From: Heliocidaris erythrogramma
Taxonomy: Eukaryota > Echinodermata > Echinoidea > Camarodonta > Echinometridae
DNA length: 64,000 nt
Assembly (NCBI GenBank): GCA_025617745.1
Contig: CM046857.1
Coordinates: forward strand, 21,213,081 to 21,277,080
Reading direction: 5' to 3'
A model generated the notes under the pieces. It was given only the letters and a program-made list of their open reading frames with translations, had not been told where the DNA came from and ran no database searches. The position numbers and the translations under genes were made by a program. This document shows, in pieces, positions 10,926 through 22,631 of the stretch (position 1 is its first letter; every line of letters starts with the position of its first letter).

Positions 10926-11084
10926 ACAGTGAAACCTGTATATAAAGACCGCTCAAGGCAGACAAGAAAAGTAGTCTTTATGAGCAGGTGGTCTTTACGT
11001 ATTGTACAGGTTCCTTTAATACACATTTCAATGGGAAGCATTGTTCAAGGGAAACAAAAATTATGCTAAAGCAGGTTTGACTGT
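10926..11084. mobile_element. Short MITE, ACAGTGAAACCTG ends, first copy
   Basis: Starts ACAGTGAAACCTG and ends CAGGTTTGACTGT, nearly inverted, around 'agcaggtggtcttta'. Other copies: 11388-11550, 20724-21053 (with an insert), 51460-51632 and 61006-61172, plus a partial one near 43155-43270. Non-coding. Confidence 0.7.
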
Positions 11085-11387
11085 ATTTGCGATCTTGAAT
11101 TTTCAGTCTATATGGCGATATTACCTTCAGATACAGCAACTCTTTGTAATCAGATTTACAAAGGAACATGCAGTGAAATCCCAACTGACAGTATCTGGCG
11201 GTAGTTGAGGTTATCAGTGATGAAACCTGCTATGACTACATGACTATGGCAGAATAATGACACAACTGATTTTGAGATCATTTTACAATTCAGATCATAA
11301 TCAATTTACCTTTTTTCATATTCAGCTCCACAGTGTATTATACGTTTTCTACCATATTTACTCTGCATATATCATCTACAGTGAAAC

Positions 11388-11550
11388 CTGTATATAAAGA
11401 CCGCTCAAGGGAGACAAGAAAAGCAGTCTTTATGAGCAGGTGGTTTTTATGTACAGGTTCCTTTAATACATTTCAATGAGACATACTTTTCAAGGGAAAC
11501 AAATATTGTGGTCTTTATAGACAGGTGGTCGCTAAAGCAGGTTTGACTGT
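11388..11550. mobile_element. Short MITE, ACAGTGAAACCTG ends, second copy
   Basis: Same element as 10926-11084 and only 300 bp away. The intervening sequence is also duplicated ('cagtgaaatcccaactgaca'), so local tandem duplication made the pair. Confidence 0.7.
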
Positions 11551-12367
11551 ATTTGCGATCTTGAATTTTCAGTGTAAATTTCATCCGATTCTGTGAGAAT
11601 TTATTTTCTATTGTTACAAGATGGTGACATTACCTTCAGATACAGCAACTGTATAAATACTCTTTGAAAACTTTCTGGTACTAAATCAAATTTACAAAGG
11701 AACATCCAATGAAATCCCAACTGACAATATCTGCCAGTAGTTGAGGATGTCATTGTTGAAACCTGCTCATTATTGATACGTGACTAGGGCAGAACAATGA
11801 CACAACTGATTTTTAAATCATTTTACAATTCTGATCATAATCCATTCACATAGTGATAAAGTCTTAGGTTTTTGAAAAAGTAATTCAGACTTGTGAACAG
11901 ACCTTGTTCAAAGGTTTCAGCTACATGTATTCATAAATAAAGAGACAATTTCTTAACAAAAGCACTGTCTCCTCTGCAAATTATTACAGCAAAAATAAAA
12001 ACCCGTCTGGTGGCTAAAGATGCATGAATAAAAACATATTTCCCACAAGTGAAATCCAACTTTTGTTGTTGAGAGTCATGTCAATCAATTTGTCAAGAAT
12101 ATGGGATGAAACTCCAGATTTCTTTCCCTTGATTCTCATTTAAATGTTTCATTTTAAAGAAAAAAAGCAAATCTGTTAAATGACTATTACCTGGTTTGTA
12201 TAGAAATGTGTTAATGAGATCTGCATTATGGTAGCTTCAGTAAAGAGTTTTCCAACCCATATTGGGTTGCTTGTTTAGGGCCAATATTCTTTGATTAATT
12301 TCTTAAAATACATGATTGCCGTGACACTACTCAAAGCATATATATGGTAATGGAAATTTGAATTCTT

Positions 12368-13378
12368 TTACATGTACATGAGTGTTTCAGCATGTATGTA
12401 GTTATCACCATGATTGGTCCTGGATTTTTTTCTCCATTTATACTTGCAGACAATCACTATACATGTAATTGCAGCAGTGATAAGCATAGTAAGAATGATA
12501 GTTACTGATAGTATTACTGGTAGTTCTTTACAGCTACATGTAGATTCTTTCATGATTTTTGAACTTGAAGATACCATGGTTGATACATTGTAAGACTGAG
12601 TGGACTGGGTTTCCTCATTTCCTGTGATGTCAGTATAAACATAATGTTTAGATGTACTTGTTGATGGGGTAGGACATGGGTCAATGATATTGTTATCAGC
12701 TAGATTCATTGCAACATCATTACATTCACACATTTGTTTTTTTTCCATCTTGGTGGAAGAACAACAGAATGCTGGCTGTGCCATCTTGATCAGCATGATT
12801 TGTGTTAATGTACTGTACTTTTCTTCAGGGTTCGTCATTGAAGGCATCATTTCTCCATTCTGATAGCATACAATCTTTCCTGACAGACTCCCAACTTGAG
12901 CTGTACATTCCAACGAAACCCAGTCATCTTCCTTATTCTCTCCAATGACACATGATACTTTACCAGGAGGGTAATCTATCTGCAGCCCTATTCTTCTTGT
13001 GAGTTCACCTTGTAGCTTCTTATTCATATAAACAAAGGAAATATATGTGCCTGCATCACCTCTCTTGAGATTACTTATTGTAAGGTCCAGAGAGCATTTG
13101 CCATTGTTGCTGTCATTCTGGACATCAAATCTGTTTGCCTCATCTTGAGTCAATGAAGGCATTAGCCCATCTATAGAACTGTAAAATGGCATGCTGTTTG
13201 CATGCTGTAATGTGACTTTTGTACTGTTACATGGATACGGGAAATGTAAGGTTGTTACTTGCCCTTCGTGTAAAAAAAATATCATACATTGACATTCGTG
13301 TACGTTCAAAAGTGTTATTAACATAAGTAACCTCAGTGTGCATCGAAATATAGCTTTTACCTGATGGAAGTCGAACAT
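12368..13378 (-). CDS. IgA2: two-Ig-domain type I membrane protein
   Basis: A complete 336-codon frame. Residues 1-31 form a long signal peptide (basic N-region, then LLMLITLLNV, ending HECQC). A V-like Ig domain covers about 35-130: the B-strand cysteine in FPYPC, NCxL-type cysteine in GKCSL, then DAGTYISFVY, where the canonical F-strand cysteine is serine. The linker IDYPPGK leads to a second Ig-like domain with SCVIG, LECTA, IVCYQNGE, FCCSS and MCECND. A Ser/Thr-rich stalk with N-glycosylation sites and CSC follows, then a transmembrane helix (about 285-312) and a basic tail. The start at MFDFHQV is conserved in all six genes. Probably a cell-surface adhesion or immune-type receptor; ligand and pathway are unknown. 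It has no TATA region like A3-A6, so its promoter differs. Confidence 0.8.
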   Translation of the reverse strand: MFDFHQVKAIFRCTLRLLMLITLLNVHECQCMIFFLHEGQVTTLHFPYPCNSTKVTLQHANSMPFYSSIDGLMPSLTQDEANRFDVQNDSNNGKCSLDLTISNLKRGDAGTYISFVYMNKKLQGELTRRIGLQIDYPPGKVSCVIGENKEDDWVSLECTAQVGSLSGKIVCYQNGEMMPSMTNPEEKYSTLTQIMLIKMAQPAFCCSSTKMEKKQMCECNDVAMNLADNNIIDPCPTPSTSTSKHYVYTDITGNEETQSTQSYNVSTMVSSSSKIMKESTCSCKELPVILSVTIILTMLITAAITCIVIVCKYKWRKKSRTNHGDNYIHAETLMYM

Positions 13379-14840
13379 GTTGACTTCTGGTTTGAATGCA
13401 GATTTTGAAAATATTTTTCCTTTTTGATTTCACCAATACTTCAAAAAAGTAGCTAGGAATGAGGAGACATATTTGAAAATAAATCAGTTAAAAAATGATT
13501 TTTTTTTGGTTGAGTACCAAATAGAAGAAAATGATTGTCCAATTATACATCTAGATACTACACTTTACTATCAGCATATAATGTACATGTAGTTTGAAAC
13601 GGTAGGCAACATGAAAGCTACTTCTTTGTCAGTTAAATTTTACAAAAAACCATTTACATTTGTTTCTGCCTTTCTAAAATTTAACAAGCTGTAGACTCTT
13701 GATAACTCTAGCATAGTGCTTAGAATGGAATCATCATGAATACACAGCTTTTCAGTACACAAGTAGAAAGGATGGACGGTATTGCTGTTGCAAAAAACAT
13801 TGTGAAAGAATGTTCAGTTGATCCGTTCACATACAGTCTTTAGCTTTTATCTTTCCTTATAATCCTTGTGGGATTTGATGAGAAGTCCAAGAAGTTGTGT
13901 CAACCAGGATCTTACATATGCTTCTCACCAGACCAATTTGATTCCAATATGATAAAAAGAAACAAATCACAGGCTGCACATCATCATTTACGCATCATTT
14001 GTAGAATAGACCTGTCCATCTGTAATGATCATCAGAAGAATACAGTCATGCATGTACATGTAGATCAACACACTCCTGCTGATTGGCCAGCTCTTCCTTC
14101 CATAAAACTGAAAAGGAAATCATTTTTAAATTGGAATATTTAAAAAATATATTGACAGGCTTCTGGGATACAAATCCAAACTTTAATTCATTTGAGTAAT
14201 AACAACATCTCTCAGATGCAAAAGATTTGAAGAAAAACAGCCAAGAATCAAACTGCAGATGATTAAAAATGTCTCATCCCCAAAGCTCACCTTCCAATTA
14301 AATAACCTGTTCACTCTTGTATAAGATATACATAGTGGGAAGTACAGTGATGCCCACTTTGCTAGTGAAGCATGTTCTTTTCTGTTCCCTTCACTGGCTT
14401 AAGAATGGTATAAAGTACCTTACCAATGTATTACCTGCTGATTCCTAATAATTTCATGCGTGTAACAGATAGAAAATGTCATTAACTCAAGAATATATTT
14501 GCTTACCTTTCTCAAATCTCTGTAGATATTTTGGAAATGGTTTGACTTGAAGAATTCCCAACAGAAGTCATATCAAATGTTCATATGATTTTGTAGATTT
14601 TTAGAACTTTACTTCCTGGTGGAGAAGACAACAACTGTGCAACAAGTCTGATGGAATTCCAATCTTTTATATGACAACAATGCCTTTTCTTCAAATGGAT
14701 GAGATGAATCCATATGAAATGTAATGATCACGTGACAGTGTTTTGTTAACCCACTACCTAAGTAGTTCCTATATCAAGGCTATGGGACTGTTCTAATTCA
14801 GTAGTCGATGAGTTAAACAGGCTAGAGATTCTATTTTATT
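13379..14840. repeat. IgA2 upstream region and U module, copy 2
   Basis: The first 400 bp are unlike the promoter regions of A3-A6 and are AT-rich. From about 13.8 kb the common U module begins. Its short conserved reading frame is interrupted here by a 'catgtacatg' insertion near 14050. Confidence 0.7.
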
Positions 14841-17800
14841 CTTAATGCTTTGTCTGGCTGAGTACAATCCAACACTCCTCATTTCAGATTGCCTTAAAGA
14901 GCATGATCGGTTAAAAGTGAGCATTGGGGTAAAATATTTATTTTCAGATATTTATGATGATATCACTTTCAGGTTTTACATTAATATTTAAAGTTGTTAG
15001 AATTCATGTTTGGTTCAATTGACAAGGTCCGGAAAGTCATTGGATTGGCCCTTTTTTAACAGGGGTGTTGAATACTCATGTCACAGATGGTCATTCTGAA
15101 GAAAGATTGATTTGGTCCTAGTTTAGCACTTGTTAAACTTTCTTAAGTTTTATTAGCAAATAATTATAGATCAAAATAATACCATTCCAGTGAAAAACAA
15201 AAAATATTTGAAAATGTTTTGTACAGAAATGGTCATGCCGCATGGTCATTCACATCTTGAAGAAAATTTGTCTGTTCGTGACAGAAATTGGTGGGGAAAA
15301 ATTGAAAACAAAACATGCTGAGCTATCTCATAAGCTAGAAACCTATACTACATTGTACATGTATGTATGAATGAAACTTTTATCAATTAAATATACATAT
15401 AATAAAGATGCATTTGAAATTTGTCACTGATGGACACTAATTTTTTCACGGACAGACAGTTCAATACTGAAATGGTACATGTAAATGCTGGGAGATTTCA
15501 AAATCAGTGAATTGCTTTTACTGTTTATTTGTTTATGGAATATATTTCAACCTAAATATCAAATATATATTGTGATCCCCCCTGTGAGTGCTAAAATCCC
15601 AGTCAACTTTAAAATATATTTTTTCTTTCAAGCCAATAAATGCCATAAAACCCTAATGAGTTTGCAATAGCTGTATTGGAAGCCAGCCTAGTTCAGCCTA
15701 CATTGTCAGTCTCCAAATGACATCCATTACAGGCGTTTACAGAAGATGAAGAATCATTTTCTTACTTATATATTATTAGGTGGTCTGTAGTTTTCCACAG
15801 ATCACTTTTTAATTTCGTCAGAATTTTCTTTCTTTATTCATTGTTTTTCTTTCTTTCTTTTTATTTCTTCCGGACACTTTTTTGTGCAAACGATTACTCG
15901 AAATGGACTGTGTCAATTTTCTTCAAATTTTTGTCAGTCATCAGGCTCTACGTCATCAAGTTCCCAAAAATTTGGCAAGGTCATCAGGTCAGCGTGATGT
16001 CATCCAGGCGCCATTTTGTGAAAATCAACTCATGATCACATCTTCATAACGGAAAATCATTTTTCATTCATATATGGCATGATTAAGGTCATTGTCATTC
16101 AGGTCAATTTCAAGTCATCAGACGAGCTTGTACGCCCAGAAAACTGCACCTGAAGGTGCTATTCCACTTAAATAGGTAATAGGGGAATTAAAGATACTAG
16201 GACAAGTTTGAAATCATCACAGTCATGAATATATTCATTATTATCAAATTCATCATCCTATGAGAGTCATCTTTCACAGTATCATTTTGTCATTCGTCTT
16301 TGTCAACATTATCATAATCATGATCGATTATTAACATTTATATAATCAGTTACATGAATATGAATGACATCACATTAACACTGCGTCAGCAATGCGGCAT
16401 AATCGTCAATCCGTCAGTTGTCATGTATATCTCTGTAGAGGGATGCGAATTTAAGCTCGTTTCTTAATAATTTAGTAAAGAATATTTGGAACCATAAGGG
16501 GGTGCTATGCCACTTAGGTTATCGTGGCTATTGTCATCATTATTGTTGTCATTATGATAATTATCATTAAATCAGTATCTTCGCTATTGTCATCACTTAT
16601 ATGACAATCTTATCATCATTGTCATTAACATTATCATGATTATTATCTTGCACAAATATTATCACATCTTACATTTAGCAATTTGCGACAAGGACTGACA
16701 GACCACCTAATTCGTCTTTGGTGACAAATTAAAATTCTAGTTATATATATTTTTATTATTCCAGCTGATATTTTGGGTCATCAGCAGCATGTAAATGTTT
16801 TAACTTTAATACTGAAGCTTGATCAATATTCAAATTAAAATGAACCAACTACTGAATGACATGTTGTGCTTGAAAATGCTTTCAAACAGCAAAGCCATTT
16901 TTTGACTCTTATTTTGTAAGAATGCTATGAATTACAATCATGAAGTTGTCACTTTTGAGAGAGATAAAGGTTCTGTGTAGCTCAGGATCATACAGAGCCA
17001 AAAATGCAAACAGAAATGTAATCACATAATATAAGAAGAAACCTTGTTAGACACTATACATGTATAATTTAAATGTTCATAATTGACTCGATTTCATCAG
17101 CTCTGAAACAACCCACGAAGTTGGTATGTGTCACAATAAGTTAGGACTAGAAATGTAGTTCTTCTTGGAAAAGAAATAGGTTCACATTTTGTGAAAGTTG
17201 TTCCCATGTACGATATTTGAAGCCAACATTTACAGTGATTAAAAGGATGTAATATCTACATTTGGCTCTTGAATTTTCTTTTCTTTTTTAAATTGTTGCT
17301 GGAGCCTGTGGCTCAGAAAGGGATAAGGGCTAATTCCTACTATTGGAAATACATATGTATTAAAAAAAAGAAGAATTAACTCATTTATGTACTAGTGTGT
17401 TTTCCTTACTTTAACCCATGGCAGTTAAATTTTTTCTGAAGGATTTAATGAATCAGCTTTTCCTCCTCAAATTGGCACCAATTATGTTTCTCCTTCATTC
17501 TTACATAGTACGTGACATCAAAAAGTATATTAAATGAACCAATGAGAATGAAAATTAAAAAATATATCAAAACTTGCCAATTTGTACCCAGAAATAGGGA
17601 TTATTAAATAATTCCGCATTGTCAATTTAGAGAACTTAATGATTATTTTCAATTAAATCATTCTGATTCACTCACAGCACAAGGAACTGCAACAACAATG
17701 GGCTAAAAAACTTTTGTGATCTTTGCTTTTTGTTCTCATGTATTATCTATAATTCATAGATTTCTGGATCAAAAGATAATGCAAAAACATCACTAATAGG

Positions 17801-18455
17801 TGACACTAATGTAAATCTTTGACATTGATGTGCAATCAAACATGTCTATACAATATCGTCATGCTGCTGGCAGAAGGGCCTAAGCATGTTCTCCTAAATT
17901 TGGACACACACTAAAGCAGAAGATTGTTAGCATTGAAATACCCGTAAGTTTAAAAATTACCATCCATTTTCACTTCCTGTTACATGTATTTATCGTATGA
18001 AATATGTAGAGCAATCAAAACCTTACAAGCGAGGTACCAAAAATTTGCTTTATGGCATGTGTGTGTGTTTGTGTTAACGCCCTTGTGCAAGCAGCATGTC
18101 GATATTATGAGGAGCACGTCAATATTTTGAGGAGCACATTTTTGTGTATCATGCCGTTTGAATTTTAGTCTTGTGGCAGACTATTCGCTGTGTAATAATT
18201 AGCGCAAGTGAAATATTAATCCTTGCAAAAAAATTGAACTTATAATAAAAAACACTCTATTGAGATGATATAAAGAACTTCATTGTAATAAATTCACTCT
18301 TGGATTGATATTTATTCAGCTTTATTAAAATAACACATGCAAGATATGATCTGATTATGATTTCATTTTTTATAAGCAAAATTTATATGTGACATATAAC
18401 ACCCTCAAATTGATGAACAATAATTGTATACATATTTTGGAAAAGGAAACAACAA
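14335..18455. repeat. Near-identical duplicated tract (partner 54506-58626)
   Basis: Every landmark compared across 4.1 kb is displaced by exactly 40171 bp, so there are no net indels, and only a few substitutions were noticed (for example near 16745). The flanking Ig genes (A2 versus A5) are far more different. It spans the end of the U module and spacer module A. A recent duplication or gene conversion would explain it. Confidence 0.85.
15779..16707. mobile_element. TA-flanked MITE, copy 2
   Basis: Same ends and TA flanks as the element at 5959-6811, about 85 bp longer in the middle ('catatatggcatgattaagg' region). Non-coding. Confidence 0.6.
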
Positions 18456-18488
18456 ATATAAGAGCTATATTCGAGCTAATGAATTTAA

Positions 18489-19513
18489 CCCTTACTGTAC
18501 CGAGGGGGGGGGGGGAGGCCCCCCCCCCCCCCAGACAAATTTCGCTGTGCATCATAGACTGCAGCATTTCACGCCACACAACTTTCTGACTTTTTTCTTT
18601 AAAGTCTTTAGACACCAAGTTTCCAAAAATCGGTCATACCGTTACTGATTCATGTGACCTTATATGACCTCATATCAGCACAAAAACGGAGGATTTCTGA
18701 GTTTTGTGTACAAAACAAATTAAACTATGTCTGCATTTTGTCATGTTCCTCCTTTTTTTGGGTAACCTCGCTAGTCATAAGGACTGCTAGTCATAAGGAC
18801 CACTATTCATAACATGCAAGTTCCTATACCTGAAGGTCCGCTATTTATAAAACGGAAAGGAGGGCACTATTCATAACATCATAAGGACCGCCATTCATTC
18901 ACTATTCGCTGTCATTATGCATAGCGGTCCTTATGACTAGTGAGCAGACCCCCTTTTTCACCTATAAATTCTTCTTTAACCTGTAATTATCATTAATTCT
19001 AACAGAATATTGGTTCATATAACATGCTGAAACAGCAGATATTAAAAAACAATAAAAAAGTTTAAAATGTAATAATAATAATAGTAACATGTAACTTATG
19101 TAGCGCCAAATCCAGTCTGTGGAGTGCTCAGGACGCATGTAGAAATTAGTTAAGAATGCACTTTTTGATGTCTTCAGGAAGGCTATTCCATAATTTAGGA
19201 CACGCATGGGCAAATTTTTTGAAGGTTTAGAATGAACCTCTTGCATTAAAATTTTATCTACAAGGCCTTTTATTTACTTCATTATCAATAGAGATGTATA
19301 TTTATGCATAAAATTTGCATAAATTTTAATATTATATGAAAACGATAGAGATTTACATAAAAATAATCGATTGATCTTGTTGTGACCGAGACCCTTCCCC
19401 TCCCTTCCCCTCCCATCCCCTCCCTTCCCCTCCCTTCCCCCTTCCCCCTCCCCTCCCCCCACCCCCCCACCCCCCATCAGAGAGGAGCTTGGAATAGCCC
19501 AGTACAGTAAGGG
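18489..19513. mobile_element. piggyBac-type MITE, copy 2, complete
   Basis: Ends are CCCTTACTGTAC and GTACAGTAAGGG, each flanked by TTAA (18485-18488 and 19514-19517). The sister unit at about 49.93 kb has the empty site 'aatgaatttaaggaagag' with a single TTAA. TTAA target duplication and CCC-type ends are the hallmarks of piggyBac. It is 1025 bp with no transposase. It contains a G-run/C-run hairpin (18503-18535), an inverted CTAGTCATAAGGAC motif pair (about 18769-18942) and a polypyrimidine tract. Confidence 0.88.
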
Positions 19514-19517
19514 TTAA

Positions 19518-20723
19518 GGAAGAGACAGCGTACAAGAGTCCTACATGTAGATATCACCATTTTTTATAAACCTGATTATATAAATCTTTGAATGTCAACT
19601 ATAGTGACACAGCTAAATACTGCTAAAATTGTGAGTGACTGAGATTCACTTAGGTTTTGAGCAGCAAAATAATTGAGTTACAACATAAACTTTTTGCAAT
19701 TTGTGGAGTTTCTTGCTGCTAAAATGGCGGCCGTAATTAACAATCTGTGAAAGTGGCTTGGCGAGAAAGTTCCTGGTTTTCCAGTACATGTACATGTATA
19801 TGCATTCCACATTGACAAAAATATGTACAAGTTTTATGCAGATGTTATAACTTTTCAGATTAAAGATAATAGCATCCATATTATACCAACAATAGAAATA
19901 AGTAATGATGGTTACACACTGAGTTCACGGTTGCTTCTTGAATATACACACACTATATCTTCCTTTGATCATCATCATCATATTTGGTGTAAATGTCATT
20001 TCATAAATCAAAACATGAATATTTTACCTTCTGTAGAAAACATTGTTCTTTCATTATAGTAATTCCTGAATATTGCAACATATGACATTAAGAAAATTAC
20101 ATTTTCTGAATACTCTATAACCCTAACTAAGATCTGATGAAAATATAAGTACTGAATGAATAATACAACTCACATCTTTGCAGCAAATAAGAAAATAATT
20201 TGAAATTAAGTAGAATGTATTGATGAGTAAATTTGCTGACCCATCCAAATACAGAGTAACCTTATCATGGTAAAAAGAATGGTGATAGAAGGTGAAGCAG
20301 TAGTCCTGGAATTGGACATTCAGGGTTTGAGGTTACAGGGAAAATGTCCCATTGAGAGGTGCTCTGAAGGTCATGGATGTGATGCCAGTTAGAAAGTAGT
20401 TCAGACAGTGATGGTACTCAATTCCTCTAAAGCTTATCTCAAATTGCACTAATGGAATTGTATTTTTAGAAAAAGTTAACTGCAATTATGAATTGCTTAT
20501 TAACATTTAGTAGATGGATTGTTTGGACCTGCAAAATAATTTAAAAAATCTTACAATCATATGCCAGAATCACATTCATCAAAAATTAACATGCTTTTTA
20601 TGAGACCATGTCTTGTGCTTACGTCGGAAGCGCTGGCTGAGTATCCTTATATACTGTTTTTCATTACTCAGCTCCACAGTGTATTATACGTTTTCTACCA
20701 TATTTAATCTGTATATATCATCT
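19518..20723. repeat. Spacer and 3'-flank module between A2 and A3
   Basis: Non-coding sequence shared with 41.8-43.1, 49.93-51.46 and 59.75-61.0 kb. Short frames such as those near 19646-19879 are not conserved between copies. No gene is seen. Confidence 0.7.
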
Positions 20724-21053
20724 ACAGTGAAACCTGTATATAAGGACCACTCAAGGGAGACAAGAAAAGCAGTCTTTCTGAGCAGGTGGTCTTTATCAGG
20801 TTGCTTTACATTCCAGTGAGACACACTTTTCAAGGGAAACAAATATTTTTTTTTTTTTTTTTTTGCAAGAGTTTCTGCATTTATTGTCAAATCAAATAAC
20901 AAATTTACAATTATAGTATACAACATAATTGTTTAAATTCAAAAATGTGACAGTTAAATAATGACAACAGAATAAAGACATGATTATAAATCGAAATGAA
21001 TTGTGGTCTTGTGGTCTTTATAGACAGGTGGTCGCTAAAGCAGGTTTGACTGT
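20724..21053. mobile_element. ACAGTGAAACCTG MITE, interrupted copy
   Basis: Same ends as 10926-11084 but split by about 155 bp that is absent from the sister copy at 61006-61172. Confidence 0.7.
20846..21000 (-). mobile_element. Poly(A)-tailed retrocopy fragment, minus strand
   Basis: Reading the minus strand, the inserted AT-rich sequence ends with AATAAA (20880-20885 on the plus strand as TTTATT), then 14 nt later a 19-A tail (20846-20864). That is the layout of a polyadenylated transcript end, so this looks like the 3' tail of an mRNA or LINE inserted by retrotransposition. The source is not identified, and the right junction shows a small tandem 'ttgtggtc' duplication. Confidence 0.65.
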
Positions 21054-21226
21054 ATTTGCGGTCTTGAATTTTCAGTCTAAATTTCATGTGATTCTGTGAG
21101 AATTTATTTTCTATCATTACAAGATGGCGACATTACCTTCAGATACAGCAACTGTATAATGCTCTTTGAAAACTTTCTTGTAATCAAATTTACAAAGGAC
21201 CATGCGGTGACATACCAACTGACAAT

Positions 21227-22363
21227 GGGTGATTTCACTCTCGGTGTTGGTGTTTGGTGTTAGTGTCTATTTTGCCGCGAAATCGTGATCTAACACCGAC
21301 TATGAAATGAAAAAAAAAATCAGTCGGTGTTAGGTGTTGACCTCTTATTTTTTGACGTAGTTCCGGTTGCCGGTGTTTGTTTTTTGTTAATTATCATCTG
21401 CTGAACCGAGCTCGGCCGTCAGTGTTTAATTTCATGTACAAATTCCCATTAACTAACACTATACCCCTAGGGATTAATAAATACCGATTTCATGGTCGGT
21501 GTTGGTGTTGGTGTTTCTAGTTTCTAGCTATGGGAAATTTTGCTGATTAGTCATGAGAAATAAAGACAGTAGGCGTCATTCAAAGTGTAATTTCATAGAC
21601 GTTAGGAGATATTATGTTCATATAGGCCTGATATTAGATCTAGGCCAGCATTTGGTCTAACGTTCGATCTAAAGCACTCGGAAAGGAAAGGAAAGGAAAG
21701 GAACTACTTTTGCTTTTTATTGGGTCTGAAGGAGTGAATAAATATTCCAACCTAATTTTCTTTTTGAGATAGATTTAATAAAAATGATGTTAGATATTTC
21801 GTAGTTAAAGACCCAGAGAATCCACATCATTTACCAGGATGAGCTCTAATGCAACATTTACAATATTACAATATTACAATATTACAAAATTTTCATGAAA
21901 CTTCACGGCTAGTCTCAGCCAAGGCCTGAAATTTGGCTGTTTGTCCTGCACGCACTATGCCGTCCGATCCGGCGTCTAGCTGCATTAGCTACTGCAGCAT
22001 TTTCTGCTGCAAGTGAGAAACTCGAGAGAAATCATATCTAAACTTACTGTTCCTGTCAAGACTATCCATTTATTTGAAGTTTCTTACCGCACTCTAGATC
22101 AAATAATTTTTTATTTTAGAATTGCAGGACTACTCGTGTAATTTAACGATATTCTAGACTAATAATTAAATAGTATTAAACAATTTTTTCCCTTCGTTAA
22201 AAATGGTGCTGATGCCATTGCCAGTGTTAAGCTATCGATGTCACTTTTGTTAGGATATCGGTATCGGCTCCTTAATCTGAACAGCGGTGTTTGAGCTCGA
22301 TTTTAGGAGAATTTTCATTCTAAACACCAACACCAAACACCAACACCAAGCGTGAAATCACCC
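21227..22363. mobile_element. 1.1-kb MITE with GGTGTTGGTGTTTGGTG-rich inverted ends
   Basis: Starts GGGTGATTTCAC and ends GTGAAATCACCC. The inverted similarity continues for about 40 bp through GGTGTTGGTGTTTGGTG. It is flanked by AAT (21224-21226 and 22364-22366), a possible 3-bp target duplication. There is no reading frame of note. A shrunken derivative sits at the same place in the A6 unit (61325-61473). Confidence 0.8.
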
Positions 22364-22631
22364 AATATCTTCAAGTAGTTGAGGTTTCCATTGTTGAAAC
22401 CTGCTCATTGTTGATAAATGACTATGGCAGAATAATGATACAACTGATTTTTAAATCATTTTACAATTCAGATCATAATCCTTTCACATAGTGATAAACT
22501 CTTGGGTTTTTGAAAAAGTCATTCAGACTTACATGTATGAACAGACCTTGTTCTAAGGTTTCAGCTATTCATAATAAATGAGACATTTTCTTTAAAAAAG
22601 CACTGTCTCCTCTGCAAAATATAACAACTAA

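Larger units (their letters stand above)
10163..12367. repeat. 3'-flank module of IgA2 unit
   Basis: Shared non-coding flank, carrying three small inserted MITEs (listed separately) and ending just 3' of IgA2. No gene is seen. Confidence 0.75.
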
